DNA of 58,544 nt, from NCBI RefSeq assembly GCF_005845215.1, contig NZ_SPHO01000030.1:1-58544 (forward strand), written 5' to 3'. Shown piece after piece: positions 47,976 through 57,431 of the stretch (its first letter is position 1; each line of letters opens with the position of its first letter). Position numbers and translations under genes: made by a program. The stretch is from Clostridium sp. 1001271st1 H5 (lineage in GTDB: Bacteria > Bacillota > Clostridia > Lachnospirales > Lachnospiraceae). The notes below the pieces were generated by a model that did not search any database, was not told the DNA's origin, and saw only the letters and a program-made list of their open reading frames with translations.

Positions 47976-49412
47976 ATGCGTCGTATATCCTACATAATCA
48001 TAAGTCTAATCATGGTCTTTTCAATGACCACCATCACTGCCTTTGCAAAACCGGACTGGCCCATGGATACAGGTGTGCAGTCAGAGGCCGGCATTGTCAT
48101 GGATATGGATTCCGGGGCTGTGCTCTTTGCCCAGAACATACACGAACAAAAGATTCCGGCCAGCATTACCAAGCTGCTGACAGCCCTTGTTGTCATTGAA
48201 AACACCAGTGATTTGGACGCGCCGGTCACATTTTCACACGATGCCATATACAATGTGGAATCCGGGGCCGGCAACAAGTTCAACCTGGAGGAAGGGGACG
48301 TGTTAAGCGTCCGCCAGTGTCTCTACGCCATGCTGCTCCAGTCCTCCAACCAGTCTGCCAATGCCCTGGCAGAGCATGTGGCGGGAAGCAGGCAGGCCTT
48401 TGTGGACATGATGAACCAGAGGATTAAAGAGCTTGGCTGCAATGAAAGCCACTTTGCCAATCCATCCGGTCTCAACGACGACACCCAGCGCACCACGGCC
48501 TATGACATGGCCATTATAGCCAGAGCCTGTTTCAGGAACCCCGCCGTGCTGGAAATTGCCTCAGCCAGGACCTCATCCATACCGGCCACTGCAAACAACC
48601 CCAACGGACGGACCTTTTCCATTGAACACAAGATGCTGCTGCCGGATGATTCCAATTATTATCCGGATGCAATTGCAGGCAAGACAGGCTGGACATCCCA
48701 GGCCGGGCAGACCCTTGTCACCTATGCCAGACGGGATAACAGAGGACAGGTTGCAGTCACCCTTAAGAGCACCCAGAAAACCCACTATTCCGATACAAAG
48801 ACCATACTGGATTTCTGCTTTGCAAGATTCAGGAATGTAAATATAGCGGACAATGAAATTGAATATGTTACAGGCGACGGGCCTGTGACCATTGCCGGGG
48901 AGACATATGAGCCTTCGGAACTCTCCTTTGACAGCGGGGCGGTCATTACACTGCCCAATGACGCACAGTTCTCAGATGCCGATAAGGAACTTGAGACAGA
49001 TTTGCCGGCCGGCCATCCTGAGGGCGCCGTGGCCAGACTGGTCTACACCTATAATGAGCGCAGGATTGGAGATGCATGGATTTACAGCTCCAGGGCCCAG
49101 GCTGTCAATGCAACTCCGTCTGAGCCAGGCGAGGATACCCCTCAGGAGAGCCAGTCCCCAAAGGACGGCCAGGATACCAAAACCGCCTTTAAGCTTCCCA
49201 GGGCAGTGCTTATAGGCGGCGGCGCGGCCCTGGTCCTGGCATTGCTTGCAGGCGGCGGGGCCCTCTGGTTTAAAAGACGGCAGGCAGCGGAACGGGAACG
49301 CCAGCGCATTCTCAGGGAAAAGCGCAGACAGCGTCTGGCTGACATCGGTTATACGGAAGAGGATTTTGAACGGCTGTTAGATGAGCGGAGAAGGCAGCAG
49401 GATATGCGCTGA
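47976..49412 (+). CDS. D-alanyl-D-alanine carboxypeptidase (S11, DacF/PBP5 type)
   Basis: The protein has 478 residues from ATG 47976 (AAGAGG upstream); an in-frame ATG at 47934 lies just after the promoter and is unlikely. It has a signal peptide (to about residue 24), then the S11 domain with Ser63-Lys66 (SITK), SSN at 123-125 and KTG at 236-238. It trims the last D-Ala from wall pentapeptides, limiting cross-linking. The C-terminal part contains a PBP5-type beta domain, a Pro/Glu-rich linker, and a single membrane helix (about 410-430) followed by a basic coiled tail, so it is anchored by a helix rather than an amphipathic peptide. Confidence 0.93.
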   Translation: MRRISYIIISLIMVFSMTTITAFAKPDWPMDTGVQSEAGIVMDMDSGAVLFAQNIHEQKIPASITKLLTALVVIENTSDLDAPVTFSHDAIYNVESGAGNKFNLEEGDVLSVRQCLYAMLLQSSNQSANALAEHVAGSRQAFVDMMNQRIKELGCNESHFANPSGLNDDTQRTTAYDMAIIARACFRNPAVLEIASARTSSIPATANNPNGRTFSIEHKMLLPDDSNYYPDAIAGKTGWTSQAGQTLVTYARRDNRGQVAVTLKSTQKTHYSDTKTILDFCFARFRNVNIADNEIEYVTGDGPVTIAGETYEPSELSFDSGAVITLPNDAQFSDADKELETDLPAGHPEGAVARLVYTYNERRIGDAWIYSSRAQAVNATPSEPGEDTPQESQSPKDGQDTKTAFKLPRAVLIGGGAALVLALLAGGGALWFKRRQAAERERQRILREKRRQRLADIGYTEEDFERLLDERRRQQDMR

Positions 49413-49448
49413 AACGCATCAAGGGGCAGATAAAATTAATCAGGAAAG

Positions 49449-49492
49449 AGACGCAGACAGGAGGTTTCGTGAATGGCTGTCTGCGTCTTTTT
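49449..49492 (+). terminator. Intrinsic terminator after the carboxypeptidase gene
   Basis: AGACGCAGACAG (49449-49460) pairs with CTGTCTGCGTCT (49477-49488), followed by five T. Confidence 0.85.
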
Positions 49493-49546
49493 CGGTACTT
49501 ACCCTGGACAGACCGGTCCAGGGAAGGAATGGGAGGAGCGAACATC

Positions 49547-50197
49547 ATGGCATATTTTCCGTTTTTTGCAGATATTGAGGGAATGAAATGGCTGATTGCA
49601 GGCGGCGGAGGCGTGGCCCTGAGAAAGGTGCGGGATTTGCTTCCCTACGGCGCAGTCATAGAAGTGGTATCACCGGACATGTCCCCTGGTCTGGATGAGA
49701 TGGCTGCGGACAGCACTTACGCGGACTGCCTTACGCTGACCAGAAGGGGTTTTGAGGACAGGGACCTGGATGGGGCCGACTTTGTCATTGCAGCCACATC
49801 TGAGCCTGACCTTAACAGCCGTATATCCACCCTGTGCAGGTCAAAACGGATTCCTGTCAATGTGGTGGATGTGAAGGAGGAATGTTCCTTTATTTTTCCT
49901 TCCATCGTCCGGGAGGGACCTGTGGTGGTGGGAATCTCAACCGGCGGCATGAGTCCTGTCATTGCCAGGTACCTGAAGGCAAGAATCCAATCTGTGATGC
50001 CGGACAGCCTGGGAGCGCTGACAGCCCAGCTGGGGGCCTGCCGACAGACAATCAAAGACCTGTTTCCGGACTCTCCCAGGGTCCGCTCAGCCCTGTTTTA
50101 TGAGCTGGCGGAGGAGGGACTCAGCCATGGAGGCTGTCTCTCCCGGGAACAGATACAAATTATAATAAACAGAAAGCTGGAACAAGGACATGAATGA
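49547..50197 (+). CDS. Precorrin-2 dehydrogenase / sirohydrochlorin ferrochelatase (siroheme synthase N-domain)
   Basis: The protein has 216 residues from ATG 49547, set by GGGAGGAG; the frame also runs upstream across the terminator without a ribosome site. The NAD-binding GGGGVALRKVRDLL and AATSEPDLN, and the SIVREGPVVVGISTGGMSPVIA substrate segment, are those of Met8p/SirC/CysG N-terminal enzymes, which oxidise precorrin-2 to sirohydrochlorin and may insert iron. It overlaps hemC by 8 bases. It is the first gene of a tetrapyrrole operon. Confidence 0.92.
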   Translation: MAYFPFFADIEGMKWLIAGGGGVALRKVRDLLPYGAVIEVVSPDMSPGLDEMAADSTYADCLTLTRRGFEDRDLDGADFVIAATSEPDLNSRISTLCRSKRIPVNVVDVKEECSFIFPSIVREGPVVVGISTGGMSPVIARYLKARIQSVMPDSLGALTAQLGACRQTIKDLFPDSPRVRSALFYELAEEGLSHGGCLSREQIQIIINRKLEQGHE

Positions 50198-51098
50198 TAT
50201 CATCCGTATTGGAACGAGAAAGAGCGCCCTGGCGCTGATTCAGACACAGCTGGTCGCTGATGAATTAAGGCAGGTCTGTCCTGGTATACAGGTTGAAATC
50301 GTCACAAAGGATACCCTGGGCGACAGGATACTGGACAAGCCCCTGCAGGAATTCGGAGGCAAGGGGGTCTTTGTTTCCGAGTTTGAACAGGCCATACAGG
50401 AGGGCGTCATAGACCTGGCAGTCCACAGCGCCAAGGACCTTCCCATGGAACTGGCACAGGGACTGGACATTGCAGCTGTATCCGCCCGTGAGGATCCCAG
50501 GGATGTGCTGGTCACCCTGAGAGGACGCGGGGTCTGTCCAGGCAGCACGGTCCGGGTCGGAACCTCCAGCCCAAGACGGCAGCTTCAGGTGCAGATGATG
50601 CAGAAAACACTGTGGCCGGAGGCTGCCGGAGCAGAATGCAGCACCCTTAGAGGCAATGTGCATACCCGGCTCAGGAAACTGGAAGAAGAGAACTTTGACG
50701 GAATCATCCTGGCTGCGGCCGGATTAAAGAGGCTGGGGCTGCTTGAACAGGACACCTATGAGTATACCTTTCTGAACCCGGAGGAATTCATTCCTGCGGG
50801 CGGACAGGGGCTGATGGCCGTGGAGGCCAAAACCGGAACCAGGGCCCACACGCTCACCCAGTCCATGGACCATGGCGGCGGACGGCTGTGCCTGGACCTG
50901 GAGCGAAGGGTTCTTAAGCTGCTGGACGCGGGATGCCATGAACCCATTGGCATTTACTCCGTCCTCAGGGACGGACAGATGGAGGTATGGGGCGTCAGCA
51001 GCCGTAATGGAGAGGTGAAAAGGGTTCATCTGACCGGCGGGACCCTGCCGGAGGATGTGGAGAAACTGGCGTTGGAAGCATGGAAAGGATTGATGTGA
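50190..51098 (+). CDS. hemC: Porphobilinogen deaminase (hydroxymethylbilane synthase)
   Basis: The 302-residue enzyme joins four porphobilinogen units. Typical segments are IRIGTRKSALALIQT, AVHSAKDLPME and LDAGCHEPIG, with Cys249 carrying the dipyrromethane cofactor. Its start overlaps the upstream siroheme gene by 8 bases, and it ends one base before cobA-hemD, so the three are translationally coupled. Confidence 0.96.
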   Translation: MNDIIRIGTRKSALALIQTQLVADELRQVCPGIQVEIVTKDTLGDRILDKPLQEFGGKGVFVSEFEQAIQEGVIDLAVHSAKDLPMELAQGLDIAAVSAREDPRDVLVTLRGRGVCPGSTVRVGTSSPRRQLQVQMMQKTLWPEAAGAECSTLRGNVHTRLRKLEEENFDGIILAAAGLKRLGLLEQDTYEYTFLNPEEFIPAGGQGLMAVEAKTGTRAHTLTQSMDHGGGRLCLDLERRVLKLLDAGCHEPIGIYSVLRDGQMEVWGVSSRNGEVKRVHLTGGTLPEDVEKLALEAWKGLM

Positions 51099-51099
51099 T

Positions 51100-52638
51100 A
51101 TGGAGAAGAAGGGAATGGTATATCTGGTAGGAGCAGGTCCGGGGGACCCGGCCCTGATGACCCTGAAAGGACAGGCGCTTCTCAGCTCCTGTGACGCCCT
51201 GGTCTATGACCATCTGGCATCCAGACGGTTCCTGGAATGGGCGCCCTCCGCCTGCCGTAAAATCTACGTGGGCAAGCAGGCCGGGCATCACTCCATGAAA
51301 CAGGATGAGATAAACGCCGTGCTGGTGGAGCTGGCTCTCTCAGGGCTTACGGTTGTCCGCCTAAAGGGCGGGGACCCCTTTGTATTCGGACGGGGCGGCG
51401 AGGAAATCCAGGCGCTTGAGGCCCGGGGAATTCCCTATGAAACCGTTCCGGGCGTGACATCGGCCATAGCGGTCCCGGAATGTGCGGGAATCCCTGTGAC
51501 CCACAGGGGCATAAGCCGGAGTTTCCACGTGATTACAGGCCATACCCAGGACGGAAGAGACTGCCTTCCCCCTGGGTTTGAAGCCTATGGCTCCCTGCCC
51601 GGCACCCTGGTGTTTTTAATGGGCCTGGGACAGCTTCCCTCCATCACAGCCAGGCTGATTGAGGGAGGAATGCCGCCGGATACGCCTGCGGCCGTCATCG
51701 AAAAGGGCACGCTGCCCGGCCAGAGAGTGGTAAGAGCGCCTCTTTCCGGAATTTGCGCCAGGGTAACGGAGGAGGGGATTGGCACCCCGGCAATTATTGT
51801 TGTGGGACAAACAGCCTCCTTTGACATGAAATGCAGCCTTGTGGGTCCGCTGGCCGGATGCAGAATCGGTATGATTGGCACACGTCATTTTACAGACAGC
51901 CTTGGAACGGCCCTGGAGCAGAAAGGGGCGGACGTATCTAACATCCTGGATATGGAAGTAGTTTCCCATGCAGCAGGTCCGGCCATGCAGGAAGCTTACA
52001 GGAACCTTGCCGCGTATACATGGCTTATATTCACCAGCGCCAACGGAGTCCGCCTGTTTTTTCAGGAACTGCTGCATTCCGGCGGGGATTACCGCCTGCT
52101 GGGGCATATAAAATTTGCAGTCATTGGCGACGGCACCAAAAAGGAACTGGCGAATTTCGGCTTTCACGCGGACTATATGCCGGATTCCTTTTGTGCCGGG
52201 GCGCTGGCAAAGGGGCTGGCATCCATCCTTACCCCCAGCGACCGCCTCCTCATTGCCCGCTCCAGGGGCGGTTCCCCGATTCTTACCGTAATACTTGGAG
52301 AAGCCGGGATTGTTTATGATGATATTGTCCTTTATGAGGTGGGAGGTAAGCCCGCGGACTCAAGTATACCCGCCGGAGAGGGCTTTGACTATATTACCTT
52401 TGCCAGCGCCTCCGGGGTTAGGGCGTACCTTTCAAGCGGCCTGAGGGTGAATCCCGGACAGAGGACAGGACAGACCAGGCTGGCATGTATCGGTGACATA
52501 ACGGCAGGGGAGTTGAAAAAACATGGAATGAAGGCGGATATTGTGGCTGAAACTTACCATATTCAGGGCCTGGTGAAGGCCATTGAAGAGGATGTCATAT
52601 CCGGCAAAACAGAGGGAAAGTCTGCGTATAACCTGTAG
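51100..52638 (+). CDS. cobA-hemD: Uroporphyrinogen-III C-methyltransferase / uroporphyrinogen-III synthase fusion
   Basis: The 512-residue bifunctional protein begins with a SUMT domain (about 1-245: VYLVGAGPGDPALMTLKG, VRLKGGDPFVFGRGGEE, and the GxTSAIAVP strand) that makes precorrin-2 from uroporphyrinogen III. A HemD domain follows (about 250-505) that cyclises hydroxymethylbilane. Such fusions are common in Clostridia. With the two genes upstream it covers porphobilinogen to sirohydrochlorin. hemA, hemL and hemB are not in the window, so the supply of porphobilinogen must be encoded elsewhere. Confidence 0.95.
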   Translation: MEKKGMVYLVGAGPGDPALMTLKGQALLSSCDALVYDHLASRRFLEWAPSACRKIYVGKQAGHHSMKQDEINAVLVELALSGLTVVRLKGGDPFVFGRGGEEIQALEARGIPYETVPGVTSAIAVPECAGIPVTHRGISRSFHVITGHTQDGRDCLPPGFEAYGSLPGTLVFLMGLGQLPSITARLIEGGMPPDTPAAVIEKGTLPGQRVVRAPLSGICARVTEEGIGTPAIIVVGQTASFDMKCSLVGPLAGCRIGMIGTRHFTDSLGTALEQKGADVSNILDMEVVSHAAGPAMQEAYRNLAAYTWLIFTSANGVRLFFQELLHSGGDYRLLGHIKFAVIGDGTKKELANFGFHADYMPDSFCAGALAKGLASILTPSDRLLIARSRGGSPILTVILGEAGIVYDDIVLYEVGGKPADSSIPAGEGFDYITFASASGVRAYLSSGLRVNPGQRTGQTRLACIGDITAGELKKHGMKADIVAETYHIQGLVKAIEEDVISGKTEGKSAYNL

Positions 52639-52685
52639 TTATGAAAAATATATAAATAAAGTATAAAAAAATTGTTAAAATATTA

Positions 52686-52714
52686 TTGATTTCTCCGCGG
52701 TAAAGTGGTAGACT
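52686..52714 (+). promoter_or_regulatory. Possible promoter of the T-box leader
   Basis: TTGATT (52686-52691), a 17-base spacer and TAGACT (52709-52714). The -10 is poor, but the spacing is right and it lies shortly before the leader. Confidence 0.4.
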
Positions 52715-52738
52715 TCTTGGCATCAAGAGTTTGATACT

Positions 52739-53033
52739 TGAGAAAAGCAATGACTGGGAAATGTCATGGTTTCAGATTCCGGCACAGAGAGCAGCCCGGC
52801 TGGTGGAAGGGCGCGCGAGAGGAATCATGGCCTCACCCAACAGCTTCTGTCCTGAACTCCTTTCCTGAGAGAGAGGGTAGTAGGGATGGACGGGTTTCTT
52901 TCCGTTAACAAAGATTCCGGCTGACTGAGAGCAGCGGGAACTTAAGGGGCTGTCCTGTTAAGGGCGGCAAACAGAGTGGTAACGCGGATTGATTCGTCTC
53001 TGCATCGCAAGGTGCAGGGACCTTTTCTTTTTA
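52739..53033 (+). promoter_or_regulatory. T-box riboswitch leader
   Basis: The T-box sequence AACAGAGTGGTAACGCGG (52970-52987) pairs in its TGGT with a tRNA acceptor end whose last unpaired base is A. Stem I is suggested by GATTCC, AGAGAG and GGAATC (52770-52830). A terminator follows: GTCTCTGCA (52996-53004) with TGCAGGGAC (53013-53021), then T-runs. Uncharged tRNA should switch on the downstream transporter. The specifier codon is not certain; AUG (Met) or AUC (Ile) near GGAATCATGG are candidates, and Gly, Ser and Cys are unlikely given the discriminator. Confidence 0.85.
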
Positions 53034-53079
53034 CTGGGCAAACTCTTTGAAACCTACTTTATATACGTGAGGAGACTTG

Positions 53080-54798
53080 ATGATGAATGGTTTAGTGATG
53101 ATGCTTTTAGCCGTAGTCATATTAGGCGGCGCCTATCTGATTTACGGCAGATATCTGGCAAAGAAATGGGGGGTTGACCCCGATGCAAAGACACCGGCTT
53201 ATGAGATGGAGGACGGTGTGGACTATGTTCCGGCTGATACCAATGTGGTGTTCGGCCACCAGTTTGCCTCCATTGCAGGGGCAGGCCCCATCAACGGACC
53301 CATCCAGGCCGCCATGTTCGGCTGGCTGCCCGTCATGCTGTGGATTCTCCTGGGAGGCGTATTCTTTGGCGCGGTTCAGGACTTTGCAGCTATGTATGCT
53401 TCTGTAAAGAACAAAGGCCGTTCCATTGGCTACATAATCGAGGTTTATATCGGCAGGCTTGGCAAGAGACTGTTTCTTTTATTCACCTGGCTGTTCTCCA
53501 TCCTGGTTGTGGCTGCCTTTGCCGACATCGTGGCAGGCACCTTCAATGGTTTTGATGCCGCCACCGGAGAGCGAATCGTTGCCAACGGAGCCGTTGCCAC
53601 CACATCCCTTCTGTTCATTGTGTTTGCAGTGGCGCTGGGATGTTTCCTGAAATATGGAAAATGCAGCAAGCTGGTAAACACACTGGCTGCTATCGGCCTT
53701 CTTGTGCTGGCCGTTGCACTGGGACTGGCCTTTCCGGTCTATGTACCCCAGGGCGCATGGCTTATATTCGTATTCCTGTATGTGATTGTTGCCTGCGTGA
53801 CCCCTGTATGGGCCCTGCTTCAGCCCAGGGATTATCTGAACAGCTACCTGCTTCTGGCCATGATTATCGGTGCGGTCCTGGGAATCTGTGTCTATAATCC
53901 GGCCATCAACCTTCCCTCCTTTACATCATTTGTATTTACAGATGCAAAGGGAAATATTTCCTATCTGTTCCCAACCCTGTTCGTGACCATTGCCTGCGGC
54001 GCTGTATCCGGTTTCCATGCACTGGTATCCTCCGGAACAGCCAGCAAGCAGATTAAGAATGAAAAGAACATGCTTCCCATCTCCTTCGGCGCAATGCTGC
54101 TGGAAAGTCTTTTGGCCATCACGGCACTGATTGCCGTCGGCGCGCTGGCCACCAGCGAGGGGCTGCCCGCAGGTACGCCTCCCCAGGTATTTGCAAAGGC
54201 CATTGCCATGTTCCTTACCACACTGGGAATGCCGGATTCCATCAGCTACACGCTGATAACGCTGTCCATATCCGCCTTTGCCCTGACCAGCCTGGATTCC
54301 GTGGCGCGCGTGGGCCGTATTGCTTTCCAGGAATTCTTTACCAATGATGAGATTGACCCGGCCAATCAGAATTCCTTAAACAAAGTGCTGACCAACAAAT
54401 ATTTCTCCACCATACTGACCCTGGCGCTCTGCTACGCATTATCCAGGGCAGGCTATGCAAGCATCTGGCCTCTGTTCGGTTCCGCCAACCAGCTGCTTTC
54501 CGCACTGGCTCTGATAGCCTGCGCCGTATTCTTAAAGAAGACCCACAGACAGGGCGTTATGCTCTGGGGTCCCATGGTCATCATGCTGGGCGTTACCTTC
54601 ACAGCCCTGACCCTTAAAATCAAGGACCTTGTATCAGCCCTGTCAAACCAGTTTGTATTCGGTAACGCGCTTCAGCTGGTGTTTGCAGTCCTTCTGCTGA
54701 TTCTGGGCGTGATTGTTGCTTTTGAGGGCATCCGCAAGCTTATGGATAAGGACACGGAGGATGATAAAGCTGCTTCAGGCAAAGGTGCGGCTGCTTAA
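53080..54798 (+). CDS. CstA-family carbon-starvation transporter
   Basis: The 572-residue integral membrane protein has about 16 hydrophobic helices and the CstA signatures YGRYLAKKWGVDP, GHQFASIAGAGPINGPIQA and SGFHALVSSGTASKQI. CstA/BtsT proteins import pyruvate or peptides; the substrate here is not readable. The T-box leader ties its expression to shortage of one amino acid, which favours a role in amino acid or peptide uptake. Start codons 53080 and 53083 are both possible behind AGGAG at 53070-53074, and a TTG at 53077 is less likely. Confidence 0.88.
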   Translation: MMNGLVMMLLAVVILGGAYLIYGRYLAKKWGVDPDAKTPAYEMEDGVDYVPADTNVVFGHQFASIAGAGPINGPIQAAMFGWLPVMLWILLGGVFFGAVQDFAAMYASVKNKGRSIGYIIEVYIGRLGKRLFLLFTWLFSILVVAAFADIVAGTFNGFDAATGERIVANGAVATTSLLFIVFAVALGCFLKYGKCSKLVNTLAAIGLLVLAVALGLAFPVYVPQGAWLIFVFLYVIVACVTPVWALLQPRDYLNSYLLLAMIIGAVLGICVYNPAINLPSFTSFVFTDAKGNISYLFPTLFVTIACGAVSGFHALVSSGTASKQIKNEKNMLPISFGAMLLESLLAITALIAVGALATSEGLPAGTPPQVFAKAIAMFLTTLGMPDSISYTLITLSISAFALTSLDSVARVGRIAFQEFFTNDEIDPANQNSLNKVLTNKYFSTILTLALCYALSRAGYASIWPLFGSANQLLSALALIACAVFLKKTHRQGVMLWGPMVIMLGVTFTALTLKIKDLVSALSNQFVFGNALQLVFAVLLLILGVIVAFEGIRKLMDKDTEDDKAASGKGAAA

Positions 54799-54813
54799 AG
54801 GATGCGGCTGTTT

Positions 54814-54853
54814 AAAGGATGCAAAAGCTGAAAAAGGCGGATGCATCCTTTTT
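54814..54853 (+). terminator. Intrinsic terminator after the CstA gene
   Basis: AAAGGATGCA (54814-54823) pairs with TGCATCCTTT (54842-54851), with T following. The stem loops out an A-rich 18 bases. Confidence 0.75.
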
Positions 54854-54954
54854 CAACTTGAAAAACCCAGTCTGATAACGCATAATAATAAGGGATGAAC
54901 CTTATGATAATTCCGAAAATATTCTGATACAGGTTCCGGAAAGCAGGATAAAAC

Positions 54955-55713
54955 ATGAAACTCAGATACAGATGGACTGGCATACTGACAGCGCTCGCTG
55001 TCCTGGCAGCTTTAGCTTCCGGCATCCTTGTTTGCCTGGTATGGAACGGATGGATACTTTTAAATCATCCCTCCAGGACCCGGTATCCGGTACGCGGTGT
55101 GGATGTGTCACATTATCAGGGAGAAATCGACTGGGATGTGCTGGGACAGCAGGACATTGATTTTGCTTATATCAAAGCAACGGAGGGCAGTTCCCATGTG
55201 GATGAGAAATTTTCTCAGAACTGGTACGGTTCACACCTGAGTGGTCTGGCTGTGGGAGCATACCACTTTTTTAGTTTTGACAGCAGCGGAAAAGACCAGC
55301 TGGAGCATTTCACCCAATGCCTGCCCGCCAGGGACGGAATGCTTCCGCCGGCAGTTGACGTGGAGTTTTACGGGGACAAGGCCGCGAACCCTCCCAATCC
55401 AAGGGACGTGGAGCAGGAGCTTGCAGCCTTGCTGGAAGGTATGGAAACACAGTACGGTATGGCCCCTGTCATCTATTGCACAGAGGAATCCTGGAATCTT
55501 TACATCCGCGGAAGATTTGACCGGTATCCGCTCTGGATTCGCAATGTGAAAACAAAGCCCCGCACGGACGGCGAACCCTGGCTGCTGTGGCAGTATACAA
55601 ACCGGCAGCGTCTGGACGGCTATAAGGGAGACGAGACATTTATTGACATGAATGTGTTTTACGGAAGCCGTGAACAGTGGGACAACTGGTACGGGAATCG
55701 TAATAAATCGTAA
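54955..55713 (+). CDS. GH25 muramidase (lysozyme), membrane anchored
   Basis: The 252-residue protein begins with an uncleaved-looking membrane segment (about 7-28), then a GH25 domain: VDVSHYQGEIDWDVL, FAYIKATEG, AYHFFSF, and the catalytic PPAVDVEFYGD Asp/Glu pair. It should cleave N-acetylmuramic acid-N-acetylglucosamine bonds of peptidoglycan outside the cell. The C-terminal motif DMNVFYG is typical. It is followed 117 bases later by a C39-like peptidase gene. Confidence 0.92.
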   Translation: MKLRYRWTGILTALAVLAALASGILVCLVWNGWILLNHPSRTRYPVRGVDVSHYQGEIDWDVLGQQDIDFAYIKATEGSSHVDEKFSQNWYGSHLSGLAVGAYHFFSFDSSGKDQLEHFTQCLPARDGMLPPAVDVEFYGDKAANPPNPRDVEQELAALLEGMETQYGMAPVIYCTEESWNLYIRGRFDRYPLWIRNVKTKPRTDGEPWLLWQYTNRQRLDGYKGDETFIDMNVFYGSREQWDNWYGNRNKS

Positions 55714-55830
55714 GGAGTGCCCAAAGACTTTTTCTTTTCCTCCTGCTATACTTTTGGCAAAGACCATTATCAGGACCATTCCATTTCGGAAACATGCAAA
55801 AAGGCAGGCAAGGAGGAATAAAGATTTCAC

Positions 55831-57396
55831 ATGGAACCAGCAACAGAAGAGAAAACAGAACAAAGACAGGAAACAGAACCCGGCAGGCATAAGACCAACA
55901 GGCCGGGCAGGGGCAGAGCCCTGATTGCAGCTGCCCTGGCTGCTGTATTGGTACTAACCGCAGCGCTGGCTGTTTTTATGACAAGGAACAGGGAGAACAG
56001 CAGTGTAATTGCCGGCATGGATTATTATGAGCCTGCTGTGGATGACAAAATCTATAGCTCATATTTCCAGCATGATACACGCTGGAGCAGCAGTCCTCTT
56101 GGCAGCTCAAGAGACACCATGGGAAGTTCCGGATGCCTGACCTGCTGTATCGCCGCCTCCCTGACAGCTCAGGGGGTACAAAGTTTTTCACCAGGGGAGC
56201 TAAATCAGATTTTCAATGAAAATAAAGTCTATAACGACCATGGCTCCATTGTATGGAAACAGCTGGAACAGGCATTGCCCGGCGCCAGGGTCCGGCTGGA
56301 CTGCAGCAGTACCAGCGAGAGCATCAACCGCCTGCTGGCAGAAAAAAAGTATCCCATTGTAAAGGTAAGGCGGAAAAGCGGGGCAGTACACTGGATTATG
56401 CTCACCGGCACGGAAAAGGATACTTATGATATCACGGCCATGGACCCCATTGACGGCTTTGTGCACATGAGTGATTATGATAATACTATTTATGGCGTCA
56501 GGGTTGTAACCGGTGACAGCGGGACATGGGAGACAGCGGGAACAGAGACAGAAGAAACAGGCAAAGCCGCTGAATCAGCCGGTACCGCAGCCGCAGACAG
56601 CCCGGGTGAAGTCCTTAAGGTCCCGGACAAGGCAGCCGCAGATACCGGCAGGACAGCAGATGGATTCCTGAAAACAGAAGAGGCATTTGCCCTGAGCGAG
56701 ATTCAGCCCTTTTCCTTTGAAGAACTTGGAAACGGGTCTGGTATCCGGGGCGTTGTATTCTTATCAGCCCTTTCCCAGAACCAATTCCGCATCTACGGCT
56801 ATGTGGGACCGGAAAATCTCTATAAGGGAATTTACATCCTGGACCGGGATGGCAACATGAATTCCTTTCCCTCCATTTCCTATACCTCTCCCCAGCTGAT
56901 TCTTCCCAAAATCGGATGGAACCAGGAGCAAGGCATATTGGAGGCTTCCTTCCATACCATGACAGGCACTTCCCTGTCCAGGGACCAGTTTTATGCCTTC
57001 CTGCGGTATGATACAGGACATCTGGAGCCATATGAGTTCCGGGCGGAGGACTATGAAAAGCAGCTGTCCCGGCGTCTGTCCTATAAACTTGATAAAGAAA
57101 AAAATACAGTCACATTCTACGATGAGTCGGAGAAACTAGCAGCCTTACCCCTGGATGACCTGGACAGCAGCCGTATCCGGGATGTCATATACACTGATTT
57201 TGTGTCATTTGAGCCAAATCAAACCGTTACAATGGAATTTACCCCCGGTTTTGTAATGGACGGAATGGCAGCGCCACAGTATCTGGAAGCAGATGTGCGG
57301 CTGGAGGCTGCCATTGATGTCACGCGCGATTCAGACTCCAGCGGGGCAGATGTGGTGAAATTCCATATCAGGGATATTGAAAAGAGCGGGACCTGA
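55831..57396 (+). CDS. Membrane-anchored C39-like cysteine peptidase
   Basis: The 521-residue protein has a short basic cytosolic head, a membrane helix (about 28-50), and an extracellular papain-like domain of the C39-like type. Cys102 lies in GSSGCLTCCIAAS, His187 in AVHWIMLTG and Asp205 in AMDPIDG. A Thr/Glu/Ala linker (about 225-275) leads to a C-terminal domain of about 240 residues without a motif I recognise. The ribosome site AAGGAGG is unusually far (14 bases) from the ATG, and no closer in-frame start exists, so initiation may be weak. Cell-wall or signal-peptide processing is possible. Confidence 0.75.
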   Translation: MEPATEEKTEQRQETEPGRHKTNRPGRGRALIAAALAAVLVLTAALAVFMTRNRENSSVIAGMDYYEPAVDDKIYSSYFQHDTRWSSSPLGSSRDTMGSSGCLTCCIAASLTAQGVQSFSPGELNQIFNENKVYNDHGSIVWKQLEQALPGARVRLDCSSTSESINRLLAEKKYPIVKVRRKSGAVHWIMLTGTEKDTYDITAMDPIDGFVHMSDYDNTIYGVRVVTGDSGTWETAGTETEETGKAAESAGTAAADSPGEVLKVPDKAAADTGRTADGFLKTEEAFALSEIQPFSFEELGNGSGIRGVVFLSALSQNQFRIYGYVGPENLYKGIYILDRDGNMNSFPSISYTSPQLILPKIGWNQEQGILEASFHTMTGTSLSRDQFYAFLRYDTGHLEPYEFRAEDYEKQLSRRLSYKLDKEKNTVTFYDESEKLAALPLDDLDSSRIRDVIYTDFVSFEPNQTVTMEFTPGFVMDGMAAPQYLEADVRLEAAIDVTRDSDSSGADVVKFHIRDIEKSGT

Positions 57397-57431
57397 CGGT
57401 CACATTTTACAAACAAATATACAAAAACCTC

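Noticed and set aside
52739..53033. tRNA gene in the non-coding stretch before the CstA gene
   Set aside because: No cloverleaf or T-loop; the T-box sequence and terminator explain the region.
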